Shown one piece after another: positions 1-8,389 of a DNA stretch of 64,000 nucleotides. The notes under the pieces were generated by a model. That model ran no database searches and was not told the DNA's origin. It saw only the letters and a program-made list of their open reading frames with translations. The position numbers and the translations under genes are program-made. Numbering within the stretch: position 1 is the first letter of the stretch; every line of letters starts with the position of its first letter. This stretch comes from JAGVWJ01 sp964588555 (GTDB lineage: Archaea; Micrarchaeota; Micrarchaeia; Anstonellales; Bilamarchaeaceae): NCBI GenBank assembly GCA_964588555.1, contig CAZPPT010000002.1, positions 1 through 64,000 on the forward strand, written 5' to 3'.

Positions 1-1
1 C

Positions 2-373
2 CTCCTTAAGATCAGGCATAATGAAAGTCCAGAACATGCATTCCTTTGTCAGAAAACCTACGAGCTTCTTAAAAAGCAAAATCAATTCAAAAAACCTGAC
101 TTAAATACTACTGGACCGGGTGATGTAAGCGCCGAAATAGGCGGCAAAAGGATTGCCTTTGAAATAGAGACTGGAGAGAATTTCAAAAACTATACTGAAG
201 AAGAGCACTATGAGAAATTTGAGAAAGTAAAACAGGAGTTTAGTGATTTTTACATAGTCGTTACTGACTATGATAAAAAATACAAGTACGAGAAATTCGG
301 AAAAGTGATAACAAGAACTGAAATAGAAGAGACAATAAACAAGATAGCAGGCAATAGCCCGCCCCCGCCATAA
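2..373 (+). CDS. C-terminal part of a PD-(D/E)XK nuclease-like protein (5' truncated by window edge)
   Basis: An open frame runs from the first bases to a TAA at 371-373, giving 123 residues with no start, so the gene begins outside the window. The middle reads GPGDVSAEI then IAFEIETG. An Asp followed about 14 residues later by Glu-x-Glu-Thr-Gly resembles the nuclease-like domain often found at the C-terminus of archaeal conjugation or mobile-element proteins (family knowledge; catalytic Lys not clear). The tail is a charged coiled stretch ending in four prolines. Its position beside an orc1/cdc6 gene and on the same side as an integrase fits an integrated element. Function is inferred only from this motif pattern. 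Confidence 0.5.
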   Translation, partial: LLKIRHNESPEHAFLCQKTYELLKKQNQFKKPDLNTTGPGDVSAEIGGKRIAFEIETGENFKNYTEEEHYEKFEKVKQEFSDFYIVVTDYDKKYKYEKFGKVITRTEIEETINKIAGNSPPPP

Positions 374-548
374 TTATAGATTTGCTAACCTTGCGAATTT
401 CAACGAATTAAGGCTTAAATCGTTGATTTCTCAAAAAATTTCGAACTGATTTTCGCTCGTAAATTTAACGATTTTTTTCGAACGGAAAATACGAACAGAT
501 AATTGTGATCGAGTTAGTGCGTACAGAATCTTGAAGAGTTTTGGCAGT

Positions 549-728
549 TTACAAATCGTGTGGCAATACAGTTGACCGCTTGTTTTTCTCCGCCCGTTTT
601 ACCGCGTCCGTAAGAACTGATTTCAGTTTTTCATCTATTGCTGCATACGCATCATCTGCTACACGCATCCCATGCTGTTGCAGAAACAGCTTCACTCTTC
701 CCCGCGTTATCAAATACTTTTGTTCCAT
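549..728 (-). CDS. Short archaeal histone-fold protein
   Basis: This 59-residue protein matches the archaeal histone pattern: an RGRVKLFLQQHGMRVADDAY first helix and loop, a long central helix (AYAAIDEKLKSVLTDAVKRA), then KNKRSTVLPHDL, which parallels the usual GRKTVKxEDI strand-loop and last helix. It ends a little earlier than the common 65-69 residues, so the third helix is short. I chose the ATG at 728 because GGGGTG sits 7 bases ahead of it and it follows the cdc6 stop by one base; an ATG at 743 would add five residues and overlap cdc6. It is probably translationally coupled to the initiator gene. A DNA-packaging or accessory replication role in the element is inferred. Confidence 0.7.
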   Translation of the reverse strand: MEQKYLITRGRVKLFLQQHGMRVADDAYAAIDEKLKSVLTDAVKRAEKNKRSTVLPHDL

Positions 729-729
729 A

Positions 730-1791
730 TCAAACACCCCCATCTTTTAGTTTGATGAGCTTGAAGCCCAGACTATTTCCCCTTTGGACGAGTTTTGTTT
801 CAACCATTCCCTTGCGTTCCAATGCAACGATATAGTTGCTTATCTGGCGTCTGCTTATCCAAAGGCTTTTCTGAAATAGCCAATACAATTCAGATGAGGT
901 TTTCTGGCCGCCTTTTAAAATATCTAGAATGAGCTGCTCTTCCTCCCCAAGAGCAGGTTCGGTTACATTAATGAGCTTGTTTATCTCTTCGATATCTTCG
1001 GAAGATATGCTCGTGCTTTTTCTTGCTTCTGCATGCTTAGCGCTCTTCCATAAAAGTTCCACTGCAAGGTTACCATCCCCATGAGCCAATTCTGCCATTC
1101 GGTCTAACTCTTCGTTGCTATAACTATTTTCAACCAGTCCAGTTTCAGCCCGCGTTTTCAGTAAGCTGAATAATTGCTCTTTGCTGTAACCTTTCACTTC
1201 AAGGGGAGTGAACCGGATATGATCCCGTACTTTCGTATGTACCCTTGACAAAATATTTCGGTCGTTCGATATTCCGATAAGGCCAAATAAGGCATCTTCA
1301 TGAGGTATGCTCGTTACATTGTGGAGAACCCGGGCATCGTCCCTGCATATGAGGCCGTCTATTTCATCAAGTACAAGCATAACTGGGGTTTTGGAGTATT
1401 TCATAAGTTCAACGATGCGGTCAAATATCTCATCGGTAGCTCTGCCTCGTCTGGATACGGGCTCACCCAAAGCATCAGCTATTCTTGTGTAAATTGCCAT
1501 AGAGGTACTGTGGTACCAGCAATTCACGTATAGACATAAAACTCGTTGATTGTAATCTTTCAGTTGATCCAAAACGTGCTTTATCATCATGGTTTTTCCA
1601 GATCCCACAGGTCCATGAACAAAAAGATTCTCGCATGGGTTTCCGTGCGCTATTGGTTTTATTGCGGAGATAATTCGCTCTTCATCTTCTTTTCTGCATA
1701 AATTTTTACATTCCGAAGTCTGTGCCATCAAGGCGGTTTCGTTTTTGAATATCCTTCCATTCAGGCAAGCATACTGGAAGCGATCGTCCAT
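730..1791 (-). CDS. Orc1/Cdc6-type replication initiator AAA+ ATPase
   Basis: This 353-residue protein has the Orc1/Cdc6 layout: Walker A GPVGSGKT at residues 60-67, Walker B LVLDEID near 139-145, sensor region IGISND, an AAA+ lid, and a C-terminal winged helix (residues about 275-350). Such proteins bind origin repeats and load MCM. It lies next to a histone-fold gene and an integrase-bearing island, so it may be the initiator of the integrated element rather than of the chromosome (inference). The divergent promoter toward 1913 carries two TGTAT-type dyads. I saw no convincing array of origin recognition boxes in the flanking 120 bases. Confidence 0.88.
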   Translation of the reverse strand: MDDRFQYACLNGRIFKNETALMAQTSECKNLCRKEDEERIISAIKPIAHGNPCENLFVHGPVGSGKTMMIKHVLDQLKDYNQRVLCLYVNCWYHSTSMAIYTRIADALGEPVSRRGRATDEIFDRIVELMKYSKTPVMLVLDEIDGLICRDDARVLHNVTSIPHEDALFGLIGISNDRNILSRVHTKVRDHIRFTPLEVKGYSKEQLFSLLKTRAETGLVENSYSNEELDRMAELAHGDGNLAVELLWKSAKHAEARKSTSISSEDIEEINKLINVTEPALGEEEQLILDILKGGQKTSSELYWLFQKSLWISRRQISNYIVALERKGMVETKLVQRGNSLGFKLIKLKDGGV

Positions 1792-1819
1792 GCACCTCTA
1801 CCCTCACGCATAGGTCTGT

Positions 1820-1835
1820 TATACATATTTGTATA
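1820..1835. promoter_or_regulatory. Dyad TATACA-N4-TGTATA, likely operator
   Basis: Six-base arms with a four-base spacer lie 29 bases ahead of the orc1/cdc6 start. The site resembles the stronger dyad at 1895-1910; centre-to-centre distance is 75 bases, about seven helical turns. Likely bound by the adjacent Lrp-type protein (inference). Confidence 0.4.
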
Positions 1836-1894
1836 TTGTGGCAAATCCTATATTTATACCTATGTCTCATTTGGGCACTGATTTTTAACCTTTT

Positions 1895-1910
1895 TGATAC
1901 AAATGTATCA
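1895..1910. promoter_or_regulatory. Perfect 7-bp dyad TGATACA-AA-TGTATCA ahead of lrp gene
   Basis: The dyad ends two bases before the ATG at 1913. Lrp/AsnC proteins usually bind such imperfect palindromes and repress their own genes, so autoregulation is likely. At this position a bound dimer would cover the transcription start of a leaderless mRNA. Confidence 0.55.
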
Positions 1911-1912
1911 AT

Positions 1913-2347
1913 ATGGTAGAACTAGATGAGGTAGATTGGAAGATAATCAATGCTTTAAAGAAAGATTCGCGTCTTTCTGCGAGAGAGTTGGCAAAGCGGA
2001 CAAAAATCTCATCTGCTACTATTAACCGAAGGGTAAGACGCTTAGAGGACAGCGGAGTTATTGAGGGTTACACACTTGCCCTAAATCAAGAGAAACTCGG
2101 GAAGGAGACAATAGCTTACCTCCTCATTAGAACAAAGCCTGGGGCGGATTATACGAGTATGATGAATGATATCGTAAAACACGATGAAGTCGAAGACATC
2201 GGGGCAATAGCTGGCGATTTTGACATTATTTTGAAAGTGAGAACCAGCAATATGAAGGAGCTTGATAAATTTATTTTCGAGTACCTCAGGAAATTCCCGG
2301 ACGTTACACAAACTCAAACGCTAATGGTCTTCAGGGGATGGAAATAA
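1913..2347 (+). CDS. Lrp/AsnC family transcriptional regulator
   Basis: This 144-residue protein has a complete single Lrp architecture: an N-terminal winged HTH (WKIINALKKDSRLSARELAKRT, then the recognition helix around SSATINRRVRRLEDSGVI) and a C-terminal RAM ligand-binding domain with the conserved GDFDIILKV stretch near residue 102. Lrp/AsnC proteins act as dimers or octamers sensing amino acids or related molecules. The gene diverges from orc1/cdc6 and shares a short promoter with two dyads. Its stop meets the next convergent gene without a gap. The effector cannot be told from the sequence. Confidence 0.92.
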   Translation: MVELDEVDWKIINALKKDSRLSARELAKRTKISSATINRRVRRLEDSGVIEGYTLALNQEKLGKETIAYLLIRTKPGADYTSMMNDIVKHDEVEDIGAIAGDFDIILKVRTSNMKELDKFIFEYLRKFPDVTQTQTLMVFRGWK

Positions 2348-2572
2348 TCAATCCCGTACGAAGAAAACTCTAGATCTGTTGACAATTTTTTTGATCCTTT
2401 TAGCACTTTGAATTTTCTCGATTATTTCCAGATAGGCATTTACCGTATTTGTATGTAATCTTGTTTTGCAAACTATCTGGTGGACACTGACTGGTTTATC
2501 GGAAACGAAGTCCAAAATCTTATTCACAGCATCCAGTATCTTTGTCACAAAGATAAAACGCAGATTCCGCAT
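2348..2572 (-). CDS. Small winged-helix DNA-binding protein
   Basis: The minus-strand frame is open from 2728, but only the part from the ATG at 2572 (74 residues) looks like a protein: ILDAVNKILDFVSDKPVSVH, then a helix pair TRLHTNTVNAYLEIIEKIQS, then a basic wing KRIKKIVNRSRVFFVRD. This matches a minimal wHTH that reads TNTVN as the recognition helix. Upstream codons up to 2728 encode an unlikely Phe/Ser/Arg-rich stretch, though the dyad at 2728-2750 abuts that earlier ATG, so the longer form (126 aa) is not excluded. It converges with the lrp gene. A regulatory role in the element is inferred. Confidence 0.55.
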   Translation of the reverse strand: MRNLRFIFVTKILDAVNKILDFVSDKPVSVHQIVCKTRLHTNTVNAYLEIIEKIQSAKRIKKIVNRSRVFFVRD

Positions 2573-2727
2573 AAATACCTTAAATGACACAGTGTGTTTT
2601 TCCTTTCCTAGCGACCTCTCAGACGATAAGGTAAGGAAATAATAAAGAAATTTGAAGGAATTAGACCTTAATTCGCATTTTGCCCTGAAACGCTGGAAAG
2701 TTTGGAGATTTATGCGCTGATTCATCA

Positions 2728-2750
2728 ATTTGACAGAATTTTGTAAAATT
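2728..2750. repeat. Copy 1 of ATTTGACAG dyad/direct repeat
   Basis: The copy reads ATTTGACAG, AATT, then a degenerate mirror arm TTGTAAAAT. It agrees at 21 of 23 positions, same orientation, with the copy at 11519-11541, and shares its left arm with the perfect dyad at 12943-12964. It lies at the left end of the redox/metal gene block. Operator or recombinase-site roles are both possible. Confidence 0.6.
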
Positions 2751-2809
2751 GAGAGCTGATAACTTCAGATATTTATGCAGGGTTTAAGCGAACCCTCTGG
2801 CAGTAAGAA

Positions 2810-3304
2810 TCAGATCAATCCTTCCTTTATGTCTTCATTTAATTTTACGATATTGGTTTTCCCGTACCTTTCTATTTTTATGACACCGCGCTGGTGCAGC
2901 CTTTTTACGATTCTGTGCGACTTGACTTTGCTCATTTCAGGCAATCTTGTGATCTCAGCCTGCAATGCCTGGCCCTTGCCTGCAATAAGCTTTTCTATGA
3001 CCTTTCTTTCGTCCCGGTTAAGCAGGTTCAAAATCAGGCTACTGTTTTTCTTAAGGCTTTCTTCCTTGTTCTCAACTTTCTGGGACATGAAATAATACAC
3101 GCCCGCACCAATCAGTATGGAAAAGGTTACGATTATGGGAATTGTATCAAGAAGAAACCGGTCCAGCGGACAGATACCACACATCTCACGTAATGGAGAG
3201 TTCTCGGATTTGAGAAACATACTGAGCAGAGAAACGACAAAAATAATTCCTGCGATTATGGCGATGCCGATTATCAACTTTGTTCTTTCTGATGCTACTG
3301 TCAT
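2810..3304 (-). CDS. Membrane-anchored winged-helix regulator (COG2512-like)
   Basis: This 164-residue protein has two hydrophobic segments (about residues 10-30 and 51-72) separated by a short loop with two cysteines (EMCGICPLD), then a cytoplasmic charged linker and a C-terminal winged helix (RDERKVIEKLIAGKGQALQ, recognition helix near MSKVKSHRIVKRL, wing IKIERYGKTNIV). This is the layout of archaeal membrane-associated regulators of COG2512. The CxxC in the external loop could act as a thiol redox or metal sensor (inference). It diverges from the thioredoxin-fold gene at 3506 across 201 bases holding a five-copy GGTTTCA array, the obvious candidate for its operator. Confidence 0.75.
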   Translation of the reverse strand: MTVASERTKLIIGIAIIAGIIFVVSLLSMFLKSENSPLREMCGICPLDRFLLDTIPIIVTFSILIGAGVYYFMSQKVENKEESLKKNSSLILNLLNRDERKVIEKLIAGKGQALQAEITRLPEMSKVKSHRIVKRLHQRGVIKIERYGKTNIVKLNEDIKEGLI

Positions 3305-3343
3305 GAATTGATTGTTCTTGATCTATTATTAATCCTTTCTCCT

Positions 3344-3454
3344 GGTTTCAAAAAACAGCAACCCTAAATATCGGTTTCAAAGAAAATTTGGCACGGTTTC
3401 AATTTTTGTAAACCCTATCCCAGATGGTTTCATAAAATTATATATATGGTTTCA
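3344..3454. promoter_or_regulatory. Array of five GGTTTCA direct repeats in a divergent promoter
   Basis: Identical heptamers start at 3344, 3373, 3395, 3426 and 3448, spaced 29, 22, 31 and 22 bases, close to whole numbers of helical turns. The last overlaps the TATA-like stretch (3440-3447) for the gene at 3506. Same-orientation repeats on one helix face suggest cooperative binding by a regulator, most simply the neighbouring membrane wHTH protein. Confidence 0.6.
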
Positions 3455-3505
3455 GTTCTCATAACCTTGCTTCAATTAGTGATTCATATAAAAAAGGTGA
3501 ACTAA

Positions 3506-4567
3506 ATGGCAGATGATAATATTACGATTGGAAAAGAAACAGTATACTGGGGTGCGTTAGCTGTACTGGTTGTACTACTCACATTATCAGTGCTTACACA
3601 GGGATTTGGGTTGATAAAAACGACCCAGTTGCAGGGAAACCAATTAAATGCAATATCTGAAAGTGCGCTTAAAACAAAGGTAGAACAGTACATCAACAAT
3701 AATCTACTTGGCACCCAAGGGGTGGTTGCACAGGTAACTGAAACTTCTGCCTATAACAATTATCTCTATGCTATGAAGTTAGATATCAAACAAGGAAATC
3801 AGACTGTTCAAAACGCAGTTGTTTACGCATCAAAAGATGGTGAAAGTATAATTATCGGACAAATATTCAATACTAGTTCATCACCTACACCAACCCAGCT
3901 CCCAGCGAATGACAACCAGCCTTCGGCTCAGGTGCAAAAAAGTGAAAAACCAAAAGCTCAGGCATTTGTCATGTCATTCTGCCCGTATGGATTGCAGTTC
4001 ATCAAAGCATACATACCCGTAATGGAACTGCTTGGAAACAAGGCAGATGTAGAAGTGAACTTTGTTGATTATGCAATGCATGGTAAAAAAGAGCTGGACG
4101 CCAATAATTACATATACTGCGTCCAGAAAGAAGAAAAGGCAAAACTTGCTACTTACCTAAGATGTTTTGTCGAAGCAGGGGATTATCAAGGCTGTGTTGC
4201 CACGGCAGGATTGGACGCAAACAAGATACAAACTTGCGTAGCACAAACAGACACGCAGTATAATGTTACGGCGATGTTCAATGATCAGTCCACCTGGGCA
4301 AGCGGTCAGTTCCCACGCTATCTGGTTGAAACCAGTTTGAATGACCAGTACGGAGTGCAAGGCTCGCCGACATTCGTTTTGAATGGACAACAAGTGGATG
4401 TGAGCAGAACTGCAGAATCGATAAAGCAGGCAATCTGCAATTCTTTTGTTACAGCTCCAACAGAATGCAACACCAAGCTAAGCAGCAGTTCTGAAGCATC
4501 TGGATTAGGTAAAATTGGTGTAAGCGCGCCTTCGACAACCGGTTCGACTGCTGGTTGTGGCAGCTAA
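3506..4567 (+). CDS. Membrane-anchored thioredoxin-fold (DsbA/GILT-like) protein
   Basis: The 353 residues comprise an N-terminal membrane anchor (about 13-31), a 120-residue extracytoplasmic domain of unknown type, a low-complexity linker, and a thioredoxin-like domain from about 150. The active site reads MSFCPYGLQ: Cys159 is present but the second Cys of CxxC is replaced by Gly, as in some GILT/DsbA-like proteins. A cis-Pro motif GSPTFV follows near residue 290. Further cysteines (YCVQ, RCFVEA, GCVAT, TCVAQ) may form structural disulfides. GGTGA at 3496-3500 precedes the ATG. The next two genes follow on the same strand. It probably handles thiols or mixed disulfides outside the membrane rather than simple oxidation. 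Confidence 0.72.
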   Translation: MADDNITIGKETVYWGALAVLVVLLTLSVLTQGFGLIKTTQLQGNQLNAISESALKTKVEQYINNNLLGTQGVVAQVTETSAYNNYLYAMKLDIKQGNQTVQNAVVYASKDGESIIIGQIFNTSSSPTPTQLPANDNQPSAQVQKSEKPKAQAFVMSFCPYGLQFIKAYIPVMELLGNKADVEVNFVDYAMHGKKELDANNYIYCVQKEEKAKLATYLRCFVEAGDYQGCVATAGLDANKIQTCVAQTDTQYNVTAMFNDQSTWASGQFPRYLVETSLNDQYGVQGSPTFVLNGQQVDVSRTAESIKQAICNSFVTAPTECNTKLSSSSEASGLGKIGVSAPSTTGSTAGCGS

Positions 4568-4620
4568 ATTGTTAGCCCGGCATCTCCAGAGATGCCGGTT
4601 TAATTTTTTGGTGACCTGAA

Positions 4621-5523
4621 ATGATTTTCTGTATACTCGCCCTCTTGGTATTTTCAATCATGGCAATATTCTCTGCCAAATACCGACCTTTGGCAAAGGA
4701 AGCATTCCGTTGCGTTTTTCTTAGGATGACTCTGCGGCCCTGCGATGTTGGACTTGATCAGAAGATAAAGGCGAGCATAGTATCGCAGATTTTCGACAAA
4801 TCGCCACCTGCGGCAAAATTCGTCAACAAACATTTCGAGGCAATCTCCTGGGTACTGGTAATATTGACTGTGATTAGCTTTGCTTACAGTGTTGTGGGCG
4901 TTTATAATTTCTATTATTACGGGAACTGCGAAGGTCCAACAGCCACGAAAGCCTGTATATTGAATGACTTAACCGGGGATTACGGCAGGTTCAGCGAGCC
5001 TAAGGATCTAATTGCCCCGATAGGATTCGATGGCATAACTTCCGGTAATCCTAATGCCGGTATTGTCATTGTAGAATTCGGCTGCTTTACTTGCCAATAT
5101 ACTAAGAATGCAGAACCAGTTGTGCTTGAACTTCTACGTGAGTACAATAGTTCCATTTATTATATTTTCAAGCCATTCCCGCTTCCCAACCACCAGAATA
5201 GCTACGATGTCGCGCGCGCAGTATTATGTGCAGACCGACAGGGTAAGCAATGGGAATTCAGAGATGCAGTATTCACGCAGCAGGAACTTTGCGTTACTGA
5301 TGGTATTCCGGCATTGACGAACCTCGCACAGGTGGCTGGCCTTAATATGACTAAGTTTAGCAGATGTTTGGGCAATAACGAAACGAACCAGGAACTAGAT
5401 CGTTATATCCAACAAGGAAAGGATGCCCATATCTATGCCACCCCGACATTTTTTGTAAATGGAAAACCGTTGGTTGGTCCGAAACCCATTGAGGAATTTA
5501 AGAAAATTATAGAAACAAAATGA
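4621..5523 (+). CDS. Membrane-bound DsbA-like disulfide oxidoreductase
   Basis: This 300-residue protein has two N-terminal membrane segments (about 2-18 and 75-98) around a basic Cys-containing loop, then a thioredoxin-fold domain with the classical redox motif GCFTCQ at 155-158 and cis-Pro ATPTFFVNG near residue 275. CxxC plus the Thr-Pro loop define the DsbA/thiol oxidoreductase superfamily. It lies 53 bases after the CPYG-type protein and shares its direction, so the two may work as a pair, one with a complete and one with a half active site. The domain should face outward. No DsbB or VKOR partner is visible nearby. Confidence 0.78.
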   Translation: MIFCILALLVFSIMAIFSAKYRPLAKEAFRCVFLRMTLRPCDVGLDQKIKASIVSQIFDKSPPAAKFVNKHFEAISWVLVILTVISFAYSVVGVYNFYYYGNCEGPTATKACILNDLTGDYGRFSEPKDLIAPIGFDGITSGNPNAGIVIVEFGCFTCQYTKNAEPVVLELLREYNSSIYYIFKPFPLPNHQNSYDVARAVLCADRQGKQWEFRDAVFTQQELCVTDGIPALTNLAQVAGLNMTKFSRCLGNNETNQELDRYIQQGKDAHIYATPTFFVNGKPLVGPKPIEEFKKIIETK

Positions 5524-5581
5524 GAAATATCTATCGAAAAACGGGATTTGGTTGTGATTGAACCTAAGGAGGGAACTAAAG

Positions 5582-6424
5582 ATGACAAACGATGATTTTG
5601 TGTATAACTACTTCATATTTCCTATCCTTTCCAAAACAGGTTACAATCCAATAAATACGATAGTCTATGCTATTGTGGCAATTCTTGCGATTTATATAAT
5701 CTGGCAGATTTTTAAGATAAAAAAAATCGCACTCGACAAAACATTCATTTACGGTGTTCTAACTTTTGTATTATTCGGGTCTACTGTTCGTGTGGTTACG
5801 GATGCGATCGATAGCGGTATTTTTAGACCCATAAGCCCGTTGCACGAACTAGTATTATCCTCGCATATCTATGATTATGGTTTCTTAACAGTTAGTCCTG
5901 GGATTTACCTGGTAACTGCCGTGTTATTGTTTGTAACGATGGGAATTCTGCATCTGATAAAAAAACCAGAACTTCTGGCATATGTGGGTCTCGTATTATG
6001 GTTTCCACACTTCTTGTTGCTGGTTCCGTTCATGAATTATGCGATGTATGCGATCCCCGTACTTATTCTCGCTGCCATCCCCGCAATTGTAGCGTGGAAA
6101 TATTTCAATAACGAAATTTTTACATTGGTGGTTGCAGGACAGGCCCTTGATGGAGCAGCCACATTTTTTGTTATTGATGTTTTTGGTCCAATGACTGGCA
6201 AACCATATTTTGAGCAGCATGTTGTCGGGGGGTTCATAGGAGCATTTTTCGGGACTTATTTTGCGTTCTACCTAATGAAGGTAATTATCGCATGGATCGC
6301 CGCAAGTTTACTGCAAAAAGAAAAAGAAGAGTTAGCACTACAATATTTTATCGCATTAGTAATTATGATTATGGGATTTGCCCCAGGAATCAGGGACATG
6401 CTTCGGATGATGGTCGGGGCTTGA
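5582..6424 (+). CDS. DUF63 family archaeal integral membrane protein
   Basis: The product is about 280 residues with seven to eight hydrophobic segments. Charged residues sit inside or at the edge of membrane segments, as is typical of archaeal DUF63: STVRVVTDAID, GQALDGAAT and a C-terminal GFAPGIRDMLRMM. The family is widespread in archaea with no established function. I chose the ATG at 5582 because a near-perfect Shine-Dalgarno AAGGAGGG lies at 5566-5573; an upstream TTG at 5558 overlaps that site. There are no cysteines, so it is not a DsbB-like electron acceptor despite its place after two DsbA-like genes. It converges with the cadA-like gene. Confidence 0.75.
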   Translation: MTNDDFVYNYFIFPILSKTGYNPINTIVYAIVAILAIYIIWQIFKIKKIALDKTFIYGVLTFVLFGSTVRVVTDAIDSGIFRPISPLHELVLSSHIYDYGFLTVSPGIYLVTAVLLFVTMGILHLIKKPELLAYVGLVLWFPHFLLLVPFMNYAMYAIPVLILAAIPAIVAWKYFNNEIFTLVVAGQALDGAATFFVIDVFGPMTGKPYFEQHVVGGFIGAFFGTYFAFYLMKVIIAWIAASLLQKEKEELALQYFIALVIMIMGFAPGIRDMLRMMVGA

Positions 6425-6457
6425 AGCAGTCAAACCCCAAAGGGCAACGAATCGGCA

Positions 6458-8389
6458 TCAAAACCTCGTCCTTAGTTTCGTAATTCCAATCCTCAACGCA
6501 TTAAGGATTACAATCAAGGAAAGCCCCATATCCCCAACTGCAACGGCAATCCACAGACTGATCAGCCCGAACAATGCCAAAACACCAACGCCGCCTTTTA
6601 TGATTATAGAAACCGCAATGTTCTCTTTAACTACCATCATCGTCTTCCTGCTTAGTTTTATAAAAAATGGGATTTTACTCAGGTCGTCTTTCATTATGGC
6701 AACATCGGCTGTTTCGATTGCCACATCGCTTCCGATTGCGCCCATAGCCATTCCCACATTAGCAGCTGCCAATGCAGGCGCATCATTTACCCCGTCTCCA
6801 ACTACGATCACATTCCCGTATTCCTGTTTTAATTTGTGGACTTCAGCCAGTTTTTCTTCAGGAAGCAGGCTGGCATGAAAATGAGTAATACCAGTCTGTT
6901 TCGCTATTGCCTGGGCGGTTTCTTTATTGTCTCCAGTTAGCATTATCGGGGTTATACCTAGGTTAATCAGTTCGCTGACAACTGATTTCGCTTCTTTTCT
7001 TATCCGATCTGAAATGCTGATTATCCCGATTACTTTTTCTTTTGTAGCCACGACAACTACGGTCTTGCCTTCGTTTTCGAGCCGTTCCATGGATTTCTTT
7101 GATTCAACGTCCATTTCCACTGGCAACTTCAAATTTCCTACGAAATACTCTTTTCCGTTTATTTTTCCTTTTATCCCCTTGCCGGTTATCGAAACAAATC
7201 CTGAAACTTTGTAAAGTTTTTTAGGGGCTTTTCTCAGTATGGCCGCAGCTATCGGATGGGTTGATGAAGATTCTAGAGAAGCTGCAATAGCCAGCAGTTC
7301 TTCCTCAGTATGGTCGTTTACTGGGATTACGTCGGCAACTTCAAAAATCCCTTCTGTCAAAGTACCGGTTTTGTCAAAGATTATGGCTTTTGTCTTGTTT
7401 GCTTCTTCTATGTATTCCCCTCCCTTCACCAGAAGTCCGTTTCTTGCTGCAGATGTAAGGGATGAAACCAGTGAAACAGGTGTAGAAATAGCAAGCGCGC
7501 ACGGGCAGGCAGTAACCAACAAAACCAATCCTTTGTAAAACCAGACATCAAAAGGTTGGCCAAAGACAAGTGTGGGTATGACCGCTACTAAAACGGCCGC
7601 GAGTATAACCAAAGGAGTATAATAAGCTGCGAATTTGTCAACAAACCGTTCGGTATCAGATTTCTGTTCCTGGGCGTTTTCAACGATCTTTGCAATTTTC
7701 GAGATTATGGTCTGATCAGAGGTTTTTGTAACTTTTATTTCCAGATAACCGTCGCCGTTTATCGTACCTGCATAAACCATATCGCCTTCCTTTTTGGTTG
7801 TTGGAGTTGATTCACCGGTTATTGGAGCTTCATTAATATAAGACGTGCCTGTAACGACCACGCCGTCAATTGGAATCTTGTCTCCGTGTTTTACAATGAC
7901 TATATCTCCTACCCTGAGTTGATGGACGTCCACCTCAATTTCTTCGCCGTTTTTTCTCAACCTTGCGGTATCCGGTGTCAGCTTGAGGAGTGCTGCTATC
8001 GAATTTCTGGCTCTTTCAGCTGCGTATTCCTCCAGAAATTCTGCTATTGCAAAAAGAAAAATGACTGAAGCGCCTTCTTCTGCATGACCTGTCAGGAAAG
8101 CACCGATTGCGGCAATAGTCATCAGAAAATTCATGTCGAGACGTTTTCGAAGCAGTGAACCCCAGGCTCTGCCGATTATTTCATGTCCTGATGACACAAT
8201 GACAACAAGATACAGAATGTGCGCATAGTACTCATTGCCAAGGCTAAATTCCAGATACAGTCCTACTGCCAGAACCAAAATGGAAAAAGTAAGAAGAACT
8301 GCCTTTTTCTGTTTCCATAACGGCTCTTTCTTTTCGAATATGTCTACGGCACAGCTTGCACAGGCCTTTTCGTGGTTATTCTCTTGCAT
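6458..8389 (-). CDS. cadA: P1B-type heavy-metal translocating ATPase (Zn/Cd/Pb type)
   Basis: This 643-residue ATPase has TGES near 191, the transmembrane metal motif CPC at 295-297, the phosphorylation motif DKTGTLT with Asp339, the P1B-specific HP dipeptide (SSTHPIAA) and GDGVNDAPAL. After the hinge, the last membrane helices keep a Lys (IIIKGGVG) and an Asp-x-Gly (VAVGDMGLS), the P1B-2 signature for Zn, Cd and Pb. The usual N-terminal metal-binding domain is reduced to a short tail with CASC (Cys10, Cys13). It starts inside the end of the repressor gene (14-base overlap), forming a repressor-pump operon. It exports soft divalent metals at the cytoplasmic membrane. Confidence 0.93.
   Translation of the reverse strand: MQENNHEKACASCAVDIFEKKEPLWKQKKAVLLTFSILVLAVGLYLEFSLGNEYYAHILYLVVIVSSGHEIIGRAWGSLLRKRLDMNFLMTIAAIGAFLTGHAEEGASVIFLFAIAEFLEEYAAERARNSIAALLKLTPDTARLRKNGEEIEVDVHQLRVGDIVIVKHGDKIPIDGVVVTGTSYINEAPITGESTPTTKKEGDMVYAGTINGDGYLEIKVTKTSDQTIISKIAKIVENAQEQKSDTERFVDKFAAYYTPLVILAAVLVAVIPTLVFGQPFDVWFYKGLVLLVTACPCALAISTPVSLVSSLTSAARNGLLVKGGEYIEEANKTKAIIFDKTGTLTEGIFEVADVIPVNDHTEEELLAIAASLESSSTHPIAAAILRKAPKKLYKVSGFVSITGKGIKGKINGKEYFVGNLKLPVEMDVESKKSMERLENEGKTVVVVATKEKVIGIISISDRIRKEAKSVVSELINLGITPIMLTGDNKETAQAIAKQTGITHFHASLLPEEKLAEVHKLKQEYGNVIVVGDGVNDAPALAAANVGMAMGAIGSDVAIETADVAIMKDDLSKIPFFIKLSRKTMMVVKENIAVSIIIKGGVGVLALFGLISLWIAVAVGDMGLSLIVILNALRIGITKLRTRF

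Noticed and set aside
2341..2400. TTGACA-like stretch similar to the ATTTGACAG dyads
   Set aside because: The flanking bases do not match the dyad and it lies within the coding end of the small wHTH gene.
5582..6424. DUF63 protein as a DsbB/VKOR partner of the DsbA-like genes
   Set aside because: It has no cysteine residues, so it cannot pass electrons by thiol exchange.
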